Origin: Chloroflexota bacterium
GTDB taxonomy: Bacteria > Chloroflexota > Anaerolineae > Anaerolineales > UBA4823
DNA length: 64,000 nucleotides
Assembly: GCA_029782365.1 (NCBI GenBank)
Contig: JAKOUW010000160.1
Location: 248,001 to 312,000, forward strand
Direction of reading: 5' to 3'
Part shown: positions 33,886 to 41,254 of the stretch, piece by piece
How the letters are laid out: each line of letters begins with the position of its first letter
How positions within the stretch are numbered: the first letter of the stretch is position 1
Program-made: the position numbers and the translations under genes
The notes under the pieces: generated by a model
The model's database searches: none
What the model was told of the DNA's origin: nothing
What the model saw: the letters and a program-made list of their open reading frames with translations, nothing else

Positions 33886-34680
33886 CTATTTCTTTTTTGT
33901 GTTTTTGGTCAATGCAGCAGGCAGTAAATTGGCTGGCAGAATGTTGTTCCAGTTCAAGCGGCCCAAAGCAGCATATTGTAAGATCGTCACCAGGTTACTG
34001 ACCACAAAATACACTGCCAGACCAGCTGAGAGTGTATAGGAAATATAGCCCATCAACAGGGGCATATAGATGTTCATCATCTGCATCGTTTGAGCGCTGG
34101 GATCATTGGGGGTGGCAGATGGCACTGCCATTAATTTTTGCTGCAAGAAGGTGGTGATGACCACCAATACAGCCAGGGTGGGAATGCCGATGCCAAACAG
34201 ATAGACACGCTCTGGTTGACTCAGGTTTTCCATCCACAAGAATTTGTTGTTCAGTGGAATCAGATTGGCGCCATTGATGAAGGGATAGATATGGCGAGAA
34301 AGTTCCGCCAACTGCATGGGTGTCACAGCCAGGGCGCGGATCACAGCCTGGTATAGGCCAATGATGATCGGGAATTGAATCAGGGTAGGCAGGCAGGAGG
34401 CGAAGGGATTGATACCCAATTCCTGGTAAAGCTTCATCTGTTCCTGGGATAGTTTCTCTTTGTCATCTTTGTATTTTTTCTGGACGGCAATCCATTTTTC
34501 GTTGGTCTGCAGATTTTGCATTGCCGAAGCGCCTTTGATTTGTTGAACCATCAAGGGATGGGTCAACAGGCGAATCAGGATCGTAAACAAGATGATTGCC
34601 AGGCCGAAGTTTCCACCTACAGCCGAATAAATCCACAGAAGAACATTGATCATCGGTTCTATAATCAGTGTATCCCACAT
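33886..34680 (-). CDS. yidC: Membrane protein insertase YidC/Oxa1 family
   Basis: Short, Gram-positive-type insertase (264 aa) lacking the large periplasmic domain of proteobacterial YidC. TM segments begin at IINVLLWIYSAVGGNFGLAI-like residues 12-32. ILIRLLTHPLMVQQ carries the conserved arginine of the hydrophilic groove. Further helices follow at about 100-120, 165-185 and 205-245. The C-terminus ends in lysines (KNTKKK), as is typical for ribosome contact. The start at 34680 follows GGAGAG; an ATG five codons upstream lies before that site. Confidence 0.94.
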   Translation of the reverse strand: MWDTLIIEPMINVLLWIYSAVGGNFGLAIILFTILIRLLTHPLMVQQIKGASAMQNLQTNEKWIAVQKKYKDDKEKLSQEQMKLYQELGINPFASCLPTLIQFPIIIGLYQAVIRALAVTPMQLAELSRHIYPFINGANLIPLNNKFLWMENLSQPERVYLFGIGIPTLAVLVVITTFLQQKLMAVPSATPNDPSAQTMQMMNIYMPLLMGYISYTLSAGLAVYFVVSNLVTILQYAALGRLNWNNILPANLLPAALTKNTKKK

Positions 34681-34710
34681 TGTAATTCTCTCCAACTGCC
34701 GGTAAGCGGC

Positions 34711-35796
34711 TTATTTCTTTACACTAAACGTCCAGACATCTGCTCCGCTGCTGCTCAACGCCTGCAACGGGGCATCTGTCTTGTTTAAGGCGACAAGCAG
34801 GTTGCTGCCGCTGCTGACCAGCGGGGCGTACACTTTGGCTGCCAGGGTGCGCATCCATGTTTGTGTACCGGAACTGTTGAAAGCGTATACCGTCTCGGTT
34901 TCGGTGGAAACATAAATGTTGCCCTCCTGAACATAGGGAGTGCTGGCAATGGCGTTGCTGGTGTTGCTGTCTCCAACGACTTTTGTCCACACCTGGCTGC
35001 CATCGTTGGCTTTCAGCTTATACAGGTTGCCTTTCATGTCGCCAAAAATGAGGTTCTCGCCATCCAGCGCAGCGGCTGAAAATATCCAGCCTCCCGCCTG
35101 AAAGCGCCAGCGGATTTCTTTGGACTGGATATCGAACGCCAGCATCTCGCCTTTGAAAGTCCCGATAAACAAAGTGCCATCAGAACCAATGACCGGACGC
35201 GCCACCACAGCGCCGCCCAAATCTGCGCTTTGCCAGATCTGCTGCCCGGTTTTTGCATTGATTGCATATAAATGGTGATCCATAGCCGGCAAGAAGATAC
35301 AATCACAAGACTCGGCGTATGCAGGTGTGCCCCAGAGTTGGTGTTTGGTGGTAAAAGACCACAACAAGTTGCCGGTGAGATCTAGAGCGTACAGTTTTCC
35401 ATCTGAGTTGGGAGCGTAGATTGCGTCTTTGGTCGTGAGTGGGCTGGCAACGAATAAATCTGCCGCTTTATCGAACTGCCATTTTTCTGTACCGGTACTG
35501 GCATCCAGGCTGTACAGCTTATGGTTATAACTGCCGGCGATTAATTGTCCATCCAAAGTAAGGGCAGGTGCAGCATAAAAGGTGATGGCATTATCGATTT
35601 TTTCAGGATAAACCCATTTCTGAGCGCCGCCATCCAGGTTGATCGCATAAATTTGAGGTCCATAAGCCAGGTAAGCGGTGGATTGATCTGTCGTCAGTCC
35701 AGGCCAGCTTGTATTGCCAGCCGAGCCACTGCAGGCGCTGATGAACAAAGCAGCGCTCAAAACCAACAAGAAAAACCAAAGGCGAGAAAATTTCAT
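34711..35796 (-). CDS. PQQ-like beta-propeller lipoprotein
   Basis: A 361-residue secreted lipoprotein. The signal peptide ends in the lipobox ISAC at about residue 22. The rest is a run of PQQ/BamB-type propeller blades with recurrent units such as LYSLDASTGTEKWQF, LYALDLTGNLLWSF and LYAINAKTGQQIWQ, about seven or eight in all. In Gram-negatives BamB belongs to the outer-membrane assembly complex. Here it sits between yidD and yidC in an organism that seems monoderm, so a role in folding exported proteins is a guess from context. No enzymatic PQQ site is visible. Confidence 0.9.
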   Translation of the reverse strand: MKFSRLWFFLLVLSAALFISACSGSAGNTSWPGLTTDQSTAYLAYGPQIYAINLDGGAQKWVYPEKIDNAITFYAAPALTLDGQLIAGSYNHKLYSLDASTGTEKWQFDKAADLFVASPLTTKDAIYAPNSDGKLYALDLTGNLLWSFTTKHQLWGTPAYAESCDCIFLPAMDHHLYAINAKTGQQIWQSADLGGAVVARPVIGSDGTLFIGTFKGEMLAFDIQSKEIRWRFQAGGWIFSAAALDGENLIFGDMKGNLYKLKANDGSQVWTKVVGDSNTSNAIASTPYVQEGNIYVSTETETVYAFNSSGTQTWMRTLAAKVYAPLVSSGSNLLVALNKTDAPLQALSSSGADVWTFSVKK

Positions 35797-35813
35797 GTTA
35801 CATCACTTTGAAT

Positions 35814-36113
35814 TCAAGGAACCGGGTCAAAACCACCCGGGTTAAAAGGATTGCAGCGAAGAACGCGCCAGGCAGCCATCAAGCTGCCTTTGATAACCCC
35901 ATATTTGTAGATAGCTTGGTAGCCATAATGGGAGCAGGTTGGATAAAAGCGGCAGGTGTTGGAAGGCAGAGTCTTCGATAATGTAGCCTGGTAAAGACGA
36001 ATTAAGCCCAATAATGCAATTTTAGGCAGATTCTGCAAGCGCAGTGGCAGATCGCGCAAATTTGGCTCAACTGCATTGTGGTCATGGATGTGTTCAGGCT
36101 CTGTTGTCATCAT
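35814..36113 (-). CDS. yidD: Membrane protein insertion efficiency factor YidD
   Basis: A 99-residue peripheral membrane protein. The family core is [37 protein letters not shown] followed by [18 protein letters not shown], with three conserved cysteines. An extended N-terminus of about 30 residues precedes it. It follows rnpA with a one-base gap, as in most bacteria. Confidence 0.95.
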   Translation of the reverse strand: MMTTEPEHIHDHNAVEPNLRDLPLRLQNLPKIALLGLIRLYQATLSKTLPSNTCRFYPTCSHYGYQAIYKYGVIKGSLMAAWRVLRCNPFNPGGFDPVP

Positions 36114-36114
36114 A

Positions 36115-36453
36115 CTACTCTCGCGTCAAGTGAGCGGATTGCAACAGTTTGAAAACCGCGGCGTGAATGGAAGAAAACGGCGCGGCGAGCAGATTCTTGC
36201 GGCATATCAAGATGACATCCCAGCCTGGTTTGATCAACGGATAAGATTGGCGTATTGCTTCGCGTATCAACCTCTTTGCACGGTTGCGCTGGACTGCGCT
36301 GCCCACGGAACGGCTGGCGGTCACGGCGATCCGGCTGCGATCCAGTAGGTTGGGGAGCGCCACCAACACCATAAGCGGGTGGGCAATTGATTTTCCCTGC
36401 TGCCGCACCCGCTTGTAGTCGGTTGTGTTGGTCAGGCGAAACCTGCGCTTCAC
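36115..36453 (-). CDS. rnpA: Ribonuclease P protein component
   Basis: Protein subunit that helps RNase P RNA process tRNA 5' ends. The signature is [20 protein letters not shown], with [19 protein letters not shown] at the N-terminus. The GTG at 36453 makes a 112-residue protein that starts where most homologues start. A second GTG at 36498 would add 15 residues and cannot be excluded. It lies between rpmH and yidD, the standard order. Confidence 0.93.
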   Translation of the reverse strand: MKRRFRLTNTTDYKRVRQQGKSIAHPLMVLVALPNLLDRSRIAVTASRSVGSAVQRNRAKRLIREAIRQSYPLIKPGWDVILICRKNLLAAPFSSIHAAVFKLLQSAHLTRE

Positions 36454-36518
36454 CAGTTTTCCCGGGCCAGGCTGCTCGCAGGACCACGATCTTCCCACCT
36501 GCCCATAGGGCGTACAGA

Positions 36519-36695
36519 CTATCCGTTCCAGTTCGTGTGTTTAACGTGATTATTGCTAGACACCGTCAATTTGTGGCGGCCTTTGGCGCGGCGAGCTTTG
36601 AGAACTTTGCGGCCATCAGCAGTGGACATCCGGCTTCGGAAGCCGTGCACACGCAAGCGGCGGCGTTTCTTGGGTTGATATGTTCGCTTGGTCAT
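36519..36695 (-). CDS. rpmH: Ribosomal protein bL34
   Basis: A 58-residue, very basic protein of the large ribosomal subunit. It begins [13 protein letters not shown], then [24 protein letters not shown], the near-invariant bL34 core. About 14 extra residues follow the usual end (to HTNWNG). AAGGAAAG precedes the ATG. It is easily missed because it is under 60 codons. It is the first gene behind the strong promoter at 36796-36824. Confidence 0.96.
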   Translation of the reverse strand: MTKRTYQPKKRRRLRVHGFRSRMSTADGRKVLKARRAKGRHKLTVSSNNHVKHTNWNG

Positions 36696-36795
36696 TACTT
36701 TCTTTCCTTAGCATTATTATAATTTCACTCATCCCGAGTTAGCGGCGCAAACTACTCACCCCGGACGAAGTATTTCTCCAGTCAGGCAGAGCGTG

Positions 36796-36824
36796 ATTAT
36801 ACTAGAAGGGATGAATTTGGTCAA
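36796..36824 (-). promoter_or_regulatory. Strong sigma-70-type promoter of the rpmH operon
   Basis: On the minus strand TTGACC and a perfect TATAAT are 17 bases apart. The predicted start is near 36789, leaving a leader of about 94 bases before rpmH. It also lies just outside the 3' end of the glycerate kinase gene, which ends at 36837 and is read in the same direction. Confidence 0.82.
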
Positions 36825-36836
36825 ACCTGAATTGGC

Positions 36837-38168
36837 TTAAAAAGCGAACAAAAATGCCAGATCATTGACATTCGTCCCGCTTGGCCCCGTTTTTAACAGG
36901 TCCCCCAGCCTTTGGAAGTAATTGTATGAGTCGTTATTCTCTAAAAAAGCGAACGGCGACATTCCTAGAGCTATGCCTCTCTCCAAAGTGTCCTGATTGA
37001 CCACGGCGCCGGCAGCGTCTGTTGGACCATCTTCTCCATCGGTTGCCAGGGTGACGAACATGGATTCGTCAATCCCGGCCAACTTACTCACCGCCGCCAG
37101 GGCTAATTCCTGGTTGCGGCCGCCCTGACCTTGTCCTTTGACTTCCACTGTGGTTTCGCCTCCCGCCACCAGACATAAGGGTCGCGATTCAGTAGCCGCT
37201 GCCAGCAAGGAGCAAAATTCATCAGCGGTTTTGCTGGCCTGCCCTTGCCAGGCATCGCCTAAGGAGCGGGCTTGGAAACCTTCGATGCCAGCCTGTGTCA
37301 ACCCGGCTCGGGCTGCCAAAAGATTGCTGCCCACAATTGTGTTGGTTACCTTATGGAAAAGGGCATCTCCGGGTTTAACTGTTTCTGGCGCGCGCGCCAG
37401 GGTTTGCTGGATACTGGTTGGCACTTGATTGATTAATTTATATTTTTCCAGGATCTGCAACGCATCGACGCGGCTGGTTGGATCGGGGGCGGTTGGACCA
37501 GATGCAATGGCTTCCAGCGGATTTCCTACCACATCGGATAGGATCAGGCTAAAAACGCGGGCAGGGGCGGCGAGGCGCGCCAATCCCCCGCCTTTTAGCC
37601 TATCTAAGTGGCGGCGCAGTGTGTTGATTTCATCAATATGCGCTCCGCAGCGCAACAGAGCTGTGGTGAGTGCCTGGAGATCAGCCAATGTGAGCCCGGT
37701 CTGCGGCGCAGAAAGCAAGGCAGAGCCCCCGCCTGAAATCAGGCAAATTACCAGATCGTTGTCTGTCAGCTTCGAGATATATTGAATCACCTTCCGCCCG
37801 GCGCGCAGGCTGTTTTCATCGGGGACAGGATGCCCACCGGTTTGGATTTCAAGGCCTTGAACAGGCTTCGGCGGCGGATGCTTGGGAATGATTATTCCGT
37901 CTGGCGAATAATCAGCCAGCAGGTTCACCAAGGGCAAAGCCATGGCGACGGCGGCTTTTCCCAGGCTAATGACTCGGATGCGCCCGGTTTGATCCAACCG
38001 GACCTGGCTGCCGTTAATCCACAAGGTGTCCCCCTCGCGCTGGACAAATTTCCCCACGGCGTAGGATGGTTCCACAGCCTGAATCGCCGCGTGCAGAATA
38101 CGCCTCACGGCTGCTCCATGACGATGGCGCTCCAGGGTTGTCGTCTGGAATGAGTCCGGAGTGAGCAT
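36837..38168 (-). CDS. Glycerate kinase type 2 (DUF4147/MOFRL family)
   Basis: Phosphorylates D-glycerate, most likely to 2-phosphoglycerate (443 aa). The N-terminal DUF4147 domain has RVISLGKAAVAMALPL, GGHPVPDENSLRAGRKVI and LVICLISGGGSALLSAPQ. The C-terminal MOFRL domain has GGETTVEVKGQGQGGRNQELAL and LATDGEDGPTDAAGA. Length and motifs fit the family. It lies 50 bases after the ctp gene. Confidence 0.93.
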   Translation of the reverse strand: MLTPDSFQTTTLERHRHGAAVRRILHAAIQAVEPSYAVGKFVQREGDTLWINGSQVRLDQTGRIRVISLGKAAVAMALPLVNLLADYSPDGIIIPKHPPPKPVQGLEIQTGGHPVPDENSLRAGRKVIQYISKLTDNDLVICLISGGGSALLSAPQTGLTLADLQALTTALLRCGAHIDEINTLRRHLDRLKGGGLARLAAPARVFSLILSDVVGNPLEAIASGPTAPDPTSRVDALQILEKYKLINQVPTSIQQTLARAPETVKPGDALFHKVTNTIVGSNLLAARAGLTQAGIEGFQARSLGDAWQGQASKTADEFCSLLAAATESRPLCLVAGGETTVEVKGQGQGGRNQELALAAVSKLAGIDESMFVTLATDGEDGPTDAAGAVVNQDTLERGIALGMSPFAFLENNDSYNYFQRLGDLLKTGPSGTNVNDLAFLFAF

Positions 38169-38217
38169 ACTTGGTTAAGTGCGGCAGAGTTTTTTAAGAG
38201 ACATCCGATCAGTAAAA

Positions 38218-39450
38218 CTACTTCTTCAGAAGTATCTCCACGGCTTTATCAAGTTGAGGGTCTCGGTTGGCTTTCATATCATCTTCTGTTAAATCGATCT
38301 GCACATCCGGTTTAATGCCGACCTCGTGAATATTGCGCTCCTTTGGAGTCAGCCATTTGGCAATCGTGATGCGCACCGCGCCTTCCTGGTTGGCCAGGGG
38401 CAGCCATTCCTGGACGGTGCCTTTCCCATAGGTCACTGTACCCACAATCGTCGCCCGCCCATAATCTTGCAACGCCCCAGCCAGTAGTTCGGAGGCCGAG
38501 GCCGAAAACTGGTTGACCAGCACAACCATCGGTATTTCCGTAGCAATGCCCCCGGGGATTACTTTGTGGATTGTCTCTTTACCGTCTCCGTACTGTTCGA
38601 TCACCAGTGTGCCATCATTGAGAAATTGTGATCCGATCGCAATGGCTGTGGTGAGCAAACCACCGCCGTTATTGCGTAAATCGATAATCAAACCCTTGGG
38701 ATTCTTGGCCAACATTTCCTGGAGTTGGGCTTTCAATTCATCATTTGTCTTCTGCCCAAAAGTGCGCAGTTTGATATAAGCAATGCCATCGGAACGAAGC
38801 TCGCCCTCCACGCTGGGTACATTAATCGTGGCGCGCTGGATACTGATTTCAAACGGTTCCTTTTCACCTCGTTTGATCGTCAAGACAACCGTCGTCCCCT
38901 TCGGCCCGAGAATCTTCTGGCGCACCAGGCTTGGTAAAACACCGGTCATATCCTTGCCATCCACAGCGAGCACCTGGTCGCCCGGCTCAAGTCCGGCTTT
39001 TTCAGCCGGTGAGCCTTTAAAGATTTCCGATACGGTCAGGTAAGCGCCTTCGGTATTGACCAGAACGCCGATGCCTTCGTAATCGCCGGAAGTCAGCGCC
39101 GTCATATCGTTATATTGGATGGGGTCCATATACGATGAATGTTTATCACCTAGTGAATCCATCATGCCGCGCAAAGCGCCCTGCAGCAGTTTGTGGTCGT
39201 CAAGGGGCTGCACCAGGTAATCTTCGTGCAGTTTTTGCCAGGTTTGCCAGAAGGGTGAAAACAGCTTATCGAGGTCAGCCTGTTCAGCCGCACTTAAGTT
39301 GCCAGATTGGGCGGCAGGCAGCCCTATCATTCCCAGGCTGGTTGCCGCATTGCGGACGCCAAATATATAACCGATCAATATACCAATCCCCAATAAAAGT
39401 ATTGTCGTGATGATATTGTTAGCCAGCGAGAAAATCTTCTTTTTATCCAT
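38218..39450 (-). CDS. ctpA: C-terminal processing serine protease (S41)
   Basis: A 410-residue membrane-anchored protease with one N-terminal helix (about 10-32). A PDZ domain covers about 110-195 (GLEPGDQVLAVDGKDM). The S41 catalytic domain follows, with nucleophile Ser in FSASASELLAGAL and the general-base Lys in GTVTYGKGTVQ. The start at 39450 is preceded by AAGAGGTG; an upstream in-frame ATG would overlap the CoA-transferase gene. The substrate is unknown; the family trims exported or tagged proteins. Confidence 0.94.
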   Translation of the reverse strand: MDKKKIFSLANNIITTILLLGIGILIGYIFGVRNAATSLGMIGLPAAQSGNLSAAEQADLDKLFSPFWQTWQKLHEDYLVQPLDDHKLLQGALRGMMDSLGDKHSSYMDPIQYNDMTALTSGDYEGIGVLVNTEGAYLTVSEIFKGSPAEKAGLEPGDQVLAVDGKDMTGVLPSLVRQKILGPKGTTVVLTIKRGEKEPFEISIQRATINVPSVEGELRSDGIAYIKLRTFGQKTNDELKAQLQEMLAKNPKGLIIDLRNNGGGLLTTAIAIGSQFLNDGTLVIEQYGDGKETIHKVIPGGIATEIPMVVLVNQFSASASELLAGALQDYGRATIVGTVTYGKGTVQEWLPLANQEGAVRITIAKWLTPKERNIHEVGIKPDVQIDLTEDDMKANRDPQLDKAVEILLKK

Positions 39451-39481
39451 AAATTCACCTCTTGCGAAATCAGTAATCCTC

Positions 39482-40276
39482 TTACAGCCAGGCATCCAGG
39501 TAGGCCGCTAACGTCGCCGGATCAACCACCCGGTCACAGTAATCCAGCAGTGCTTTTCCATCCAATGCATACAGTGGATGGCACGAAGTCGGCGCTGCGC
39601 CACGCGGGGCATGCACCACGGCGCTGACAACCGGCGCGGTGATGTCGGCGCGCTCCAGGGAAGGCACGATCTCTTCAGCGGTTACGATTAGTTGTCGTGA
39701 AGCTAATGCTAACTCTTCATCGATGCCGCGGTTTTCCCCGATCTGGCAGTTTCCTTCCAGGTCAGCCCGCAGGGCGTGCACCACCGCCAGGTCGGGGCAA
39801 ATGGCGGGGAAGGCCATCAGCTCTTCGCCGGTGTAGGGATCGTGTATGGTGCGCACATCCGGCCGCAGGCTGGGCAGATCTGTGCCCAACCAACCCCGAG
39901 CCGGTATAAAACCCACGTTTGACATTTGGGCGCGCAGGCCTGCAGCAATGCTGGCTTCGGTTTCTTCGATGATTTTTAATTCACCTTTACCAGCCAGATA
40001 GGTGAACATCGGCGCCAGGCCGAAAATCTCCAGGCCAAAATAACAACTGCGCACTGCAGATGCGACGCCTGCGCCCACGAGCAGATCGCTTTCCAAACCG
40101 GCAGTGAATGACAGCAAAGTCAGGTCCTGTGGCTGGCTAAATTGGCGAAAGCGCCGCAGCAGGGCGCGCACGAAGCTAACTGGACGGCGGTAAAGCGTCA
40201 TACCACCCAGGGCGAGCAGGGAGCCTGGAACCACCCGGTCGGCTGCCTCGCTCAGGCTGATCACCTTGTTTGTCAC
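39482..40276 (-). CDS. CoA-transferase subunit A-like protein
   Basis: A 264-residue member of the glutaconate/3-oxoacid CoA-transferase alpha family. SEAADRVVPGSLLALGGMTLYRRPVSFVRALLR is the N-terminal Rossmann-like segment. LTLLSFTAGLESDLLVGAGVA and the later GIDEELALASRQLIVTAEEIV segment are typical of GctA. These enzymes need a beta subunit that holds the catalytic glutamate, and none is encoded next to it. It starts with GTG, overlapping the stop of the small membrane protein gene (GTGA). Confidence 0.82.
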   Translation of the reverse strand: MTNKVISLSEAADRVVPGSLLALGGMTLYRRPVSFVRALLRRFRQFSQPQDLTLLSFTAGLESDLLVGAGVASAVRSCYFGLEIFGLAPMFTYLAGKGELKIIEETEASIAAGLRAQMSNVGFIPARGWLGTDLPSLRPDVRTIHDPYTGEELMAFPAICPDLAVVHALRADLEGNCQIGENRGIDEELALASRQLIVTAEEIVPSLERADITAPVVSAVVHAPRGAAPTSCHPLYALDGKALLDYCDRVVDPATLAAYLDAWL

Positions 40277-40506
40277 AACTTGCTCTCCGGGTTGTTCTCT
40301 TTGAGTTTTTCAACGCGCCGAGACAATTCATCGATTTCGGGAGTTTCGCTGTGCAAAGTCTTATTGAGCGCCTCCATGCTGGCGCGCCAGGCCTGGCCCG
40401 ATTTGCTGCGGCCTTCACGATCCAGGGCGACAAAGATCATCCAGGGTGTGGCAATTGCCAGGCCGATGCCTACGATAACCCATACAAAACCCGGTATTTG
40501 AGGCAT
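40273..40506 (-). CDS. Small single-pass membrane protein
   Basis: A 77-residue protein with one N-terminal helix (about residues 7-25) and a charged C-terminal helix (EIDELSRRVEKLKENN) likely to form a coiled-coil in the cytosol. Function is unknown. It follows the HAD gene by four bases and is coupled to the CoA-transferase gene by a four-base overlap. Confidence 0.72.
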   Translation of the reverse strand: MPQIPGFVWVIVGIGLAIATPWMIFVALDREGRSKSGQAWRASMEALNKTLHSETPEIDELSRRVEKLKENNPESKL

Positions 40507-40510
40507 AACG

Positions 40511-41215
40511 TTATCCTTTCATAGCAGGGTTCGACGATTCATCGTTGGCACCCTTTTTTTGATAAGCTGGTAGGGATTCCCACAACCCGGGAAGAGCCTG
40601 CCTCAGGTCGGTCAGGTAGTGGATGTGGTAGTCAACGCCATTCTGTTCGACAAAAGGGTTCACCAGGAGGGTGATTAAACCCAACTGGCGAGCCGGGAGC
40701 AGATTGCGCAGTGCATCGTCCATGAACAAGGTGCGGTGAGGATCGTTTTCACCAGCCAATTCCAACGCTTTCCAAAAAGCCTGCGGGTCGGGTTTGTTCA
40801 GGAAACCAAGCGCTCGCACATCGATGATGCCGTCAAAGCATTCTTCGAGTTGTAACACCTTGAGGACACGGGTTGCATGCGCCTGATCAGCGTTGGTGAA
40901 GACCCAACGTCTTTGGGGCAAACTGAGCAGTGTCTGGCGGACTGCCTCATTTGGTTGTAAGTATTCAACCAGAGGTAAATCGTGAACATAGGCCAGGAAT
41001 TCCTCCGCATCGACTTCAAATTCGCTCTGCAAGCCGCGCAGTGTGGTGCCATAGGTTTCCAAAAAATGCGGGCGCAGATGGTTTGCCTGCGTATCGCTCA
41101 TCCCCATGCGTTCGACCATGTAGGTGTGCATACGGCCGCGGATAGCCTCCCAAAGGCCGGTTTGGGGCGGGTAGAGTGTATCATCGAGATCGATCAATAA
41201 GGTCCGAACCTGCAT
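40511..41215 (-). CDS. HAD-family pyrimidine 5'-nucleotidase-like phosphatase
   Basis: A 234-residue haloacid dehalogenase superfamily protein. Motif I is LLIDLDDTLYPP, with the nucleophilic Asp; motif II is VFTNAD; motif IV is TLFMDDALRNLLPA. The layout matches SDT1/YjjG-like pyrimidine nucleotidases. The start at 41215 lies inside a perfect palindrome shared with mutL. An ATG five codons upstream (41230) is also in frame, giving the odd peptide MYNCPM in both directions. The -10 box is 6 bases before the ATG at 41215, and there is no ribosome-binding site. Confidence 0.88.
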   Translation of the reverse strand: MQVRTLLIDLDDTLYPPQTGLWEAIRGRMHTYMVERMGMSDTQANHLRPHFLETYGTTLRGLQSEFEVDAEEFLAYVHDLPLVEYLQPNEAVRQTLLSLPQRRWVFTNADQAHATRVLKVLQLEECFDGIIDVRALGFLNKPDPQAFWKALELAGENDPHRTLFMDDALRNLLPARQLGLITLLVNPFVEQNGVDYHIHYLTDLRQALPGLWESLPAYQKKGANDESSNPAMKG

Positions 41216-41254
41216 GGGGCAATTATACATGAGTCATGTATAATTGCCCCATGC
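41212..41254. promoter_or_regulatory. Perfect 43-bp palindrome: symmetrical divergent promoters and starts
   Basis: Arms of 21 bases (41212-41232 and 41234-41254) are perfect reverse complements around the single base 41233. Each arm contains TATAAT followed by TGCCCC and then ATG. The plus-strand box is 41239-41244 with ATG at 41251; the minus-strand box is 41227-41222 with ATG at 41215. A start 7 bases after each box falls on the A of ATG, so both transcripts would be leaderless. No Shine-Dalgarno sequence exists in either direction. Confidence 0.9.
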
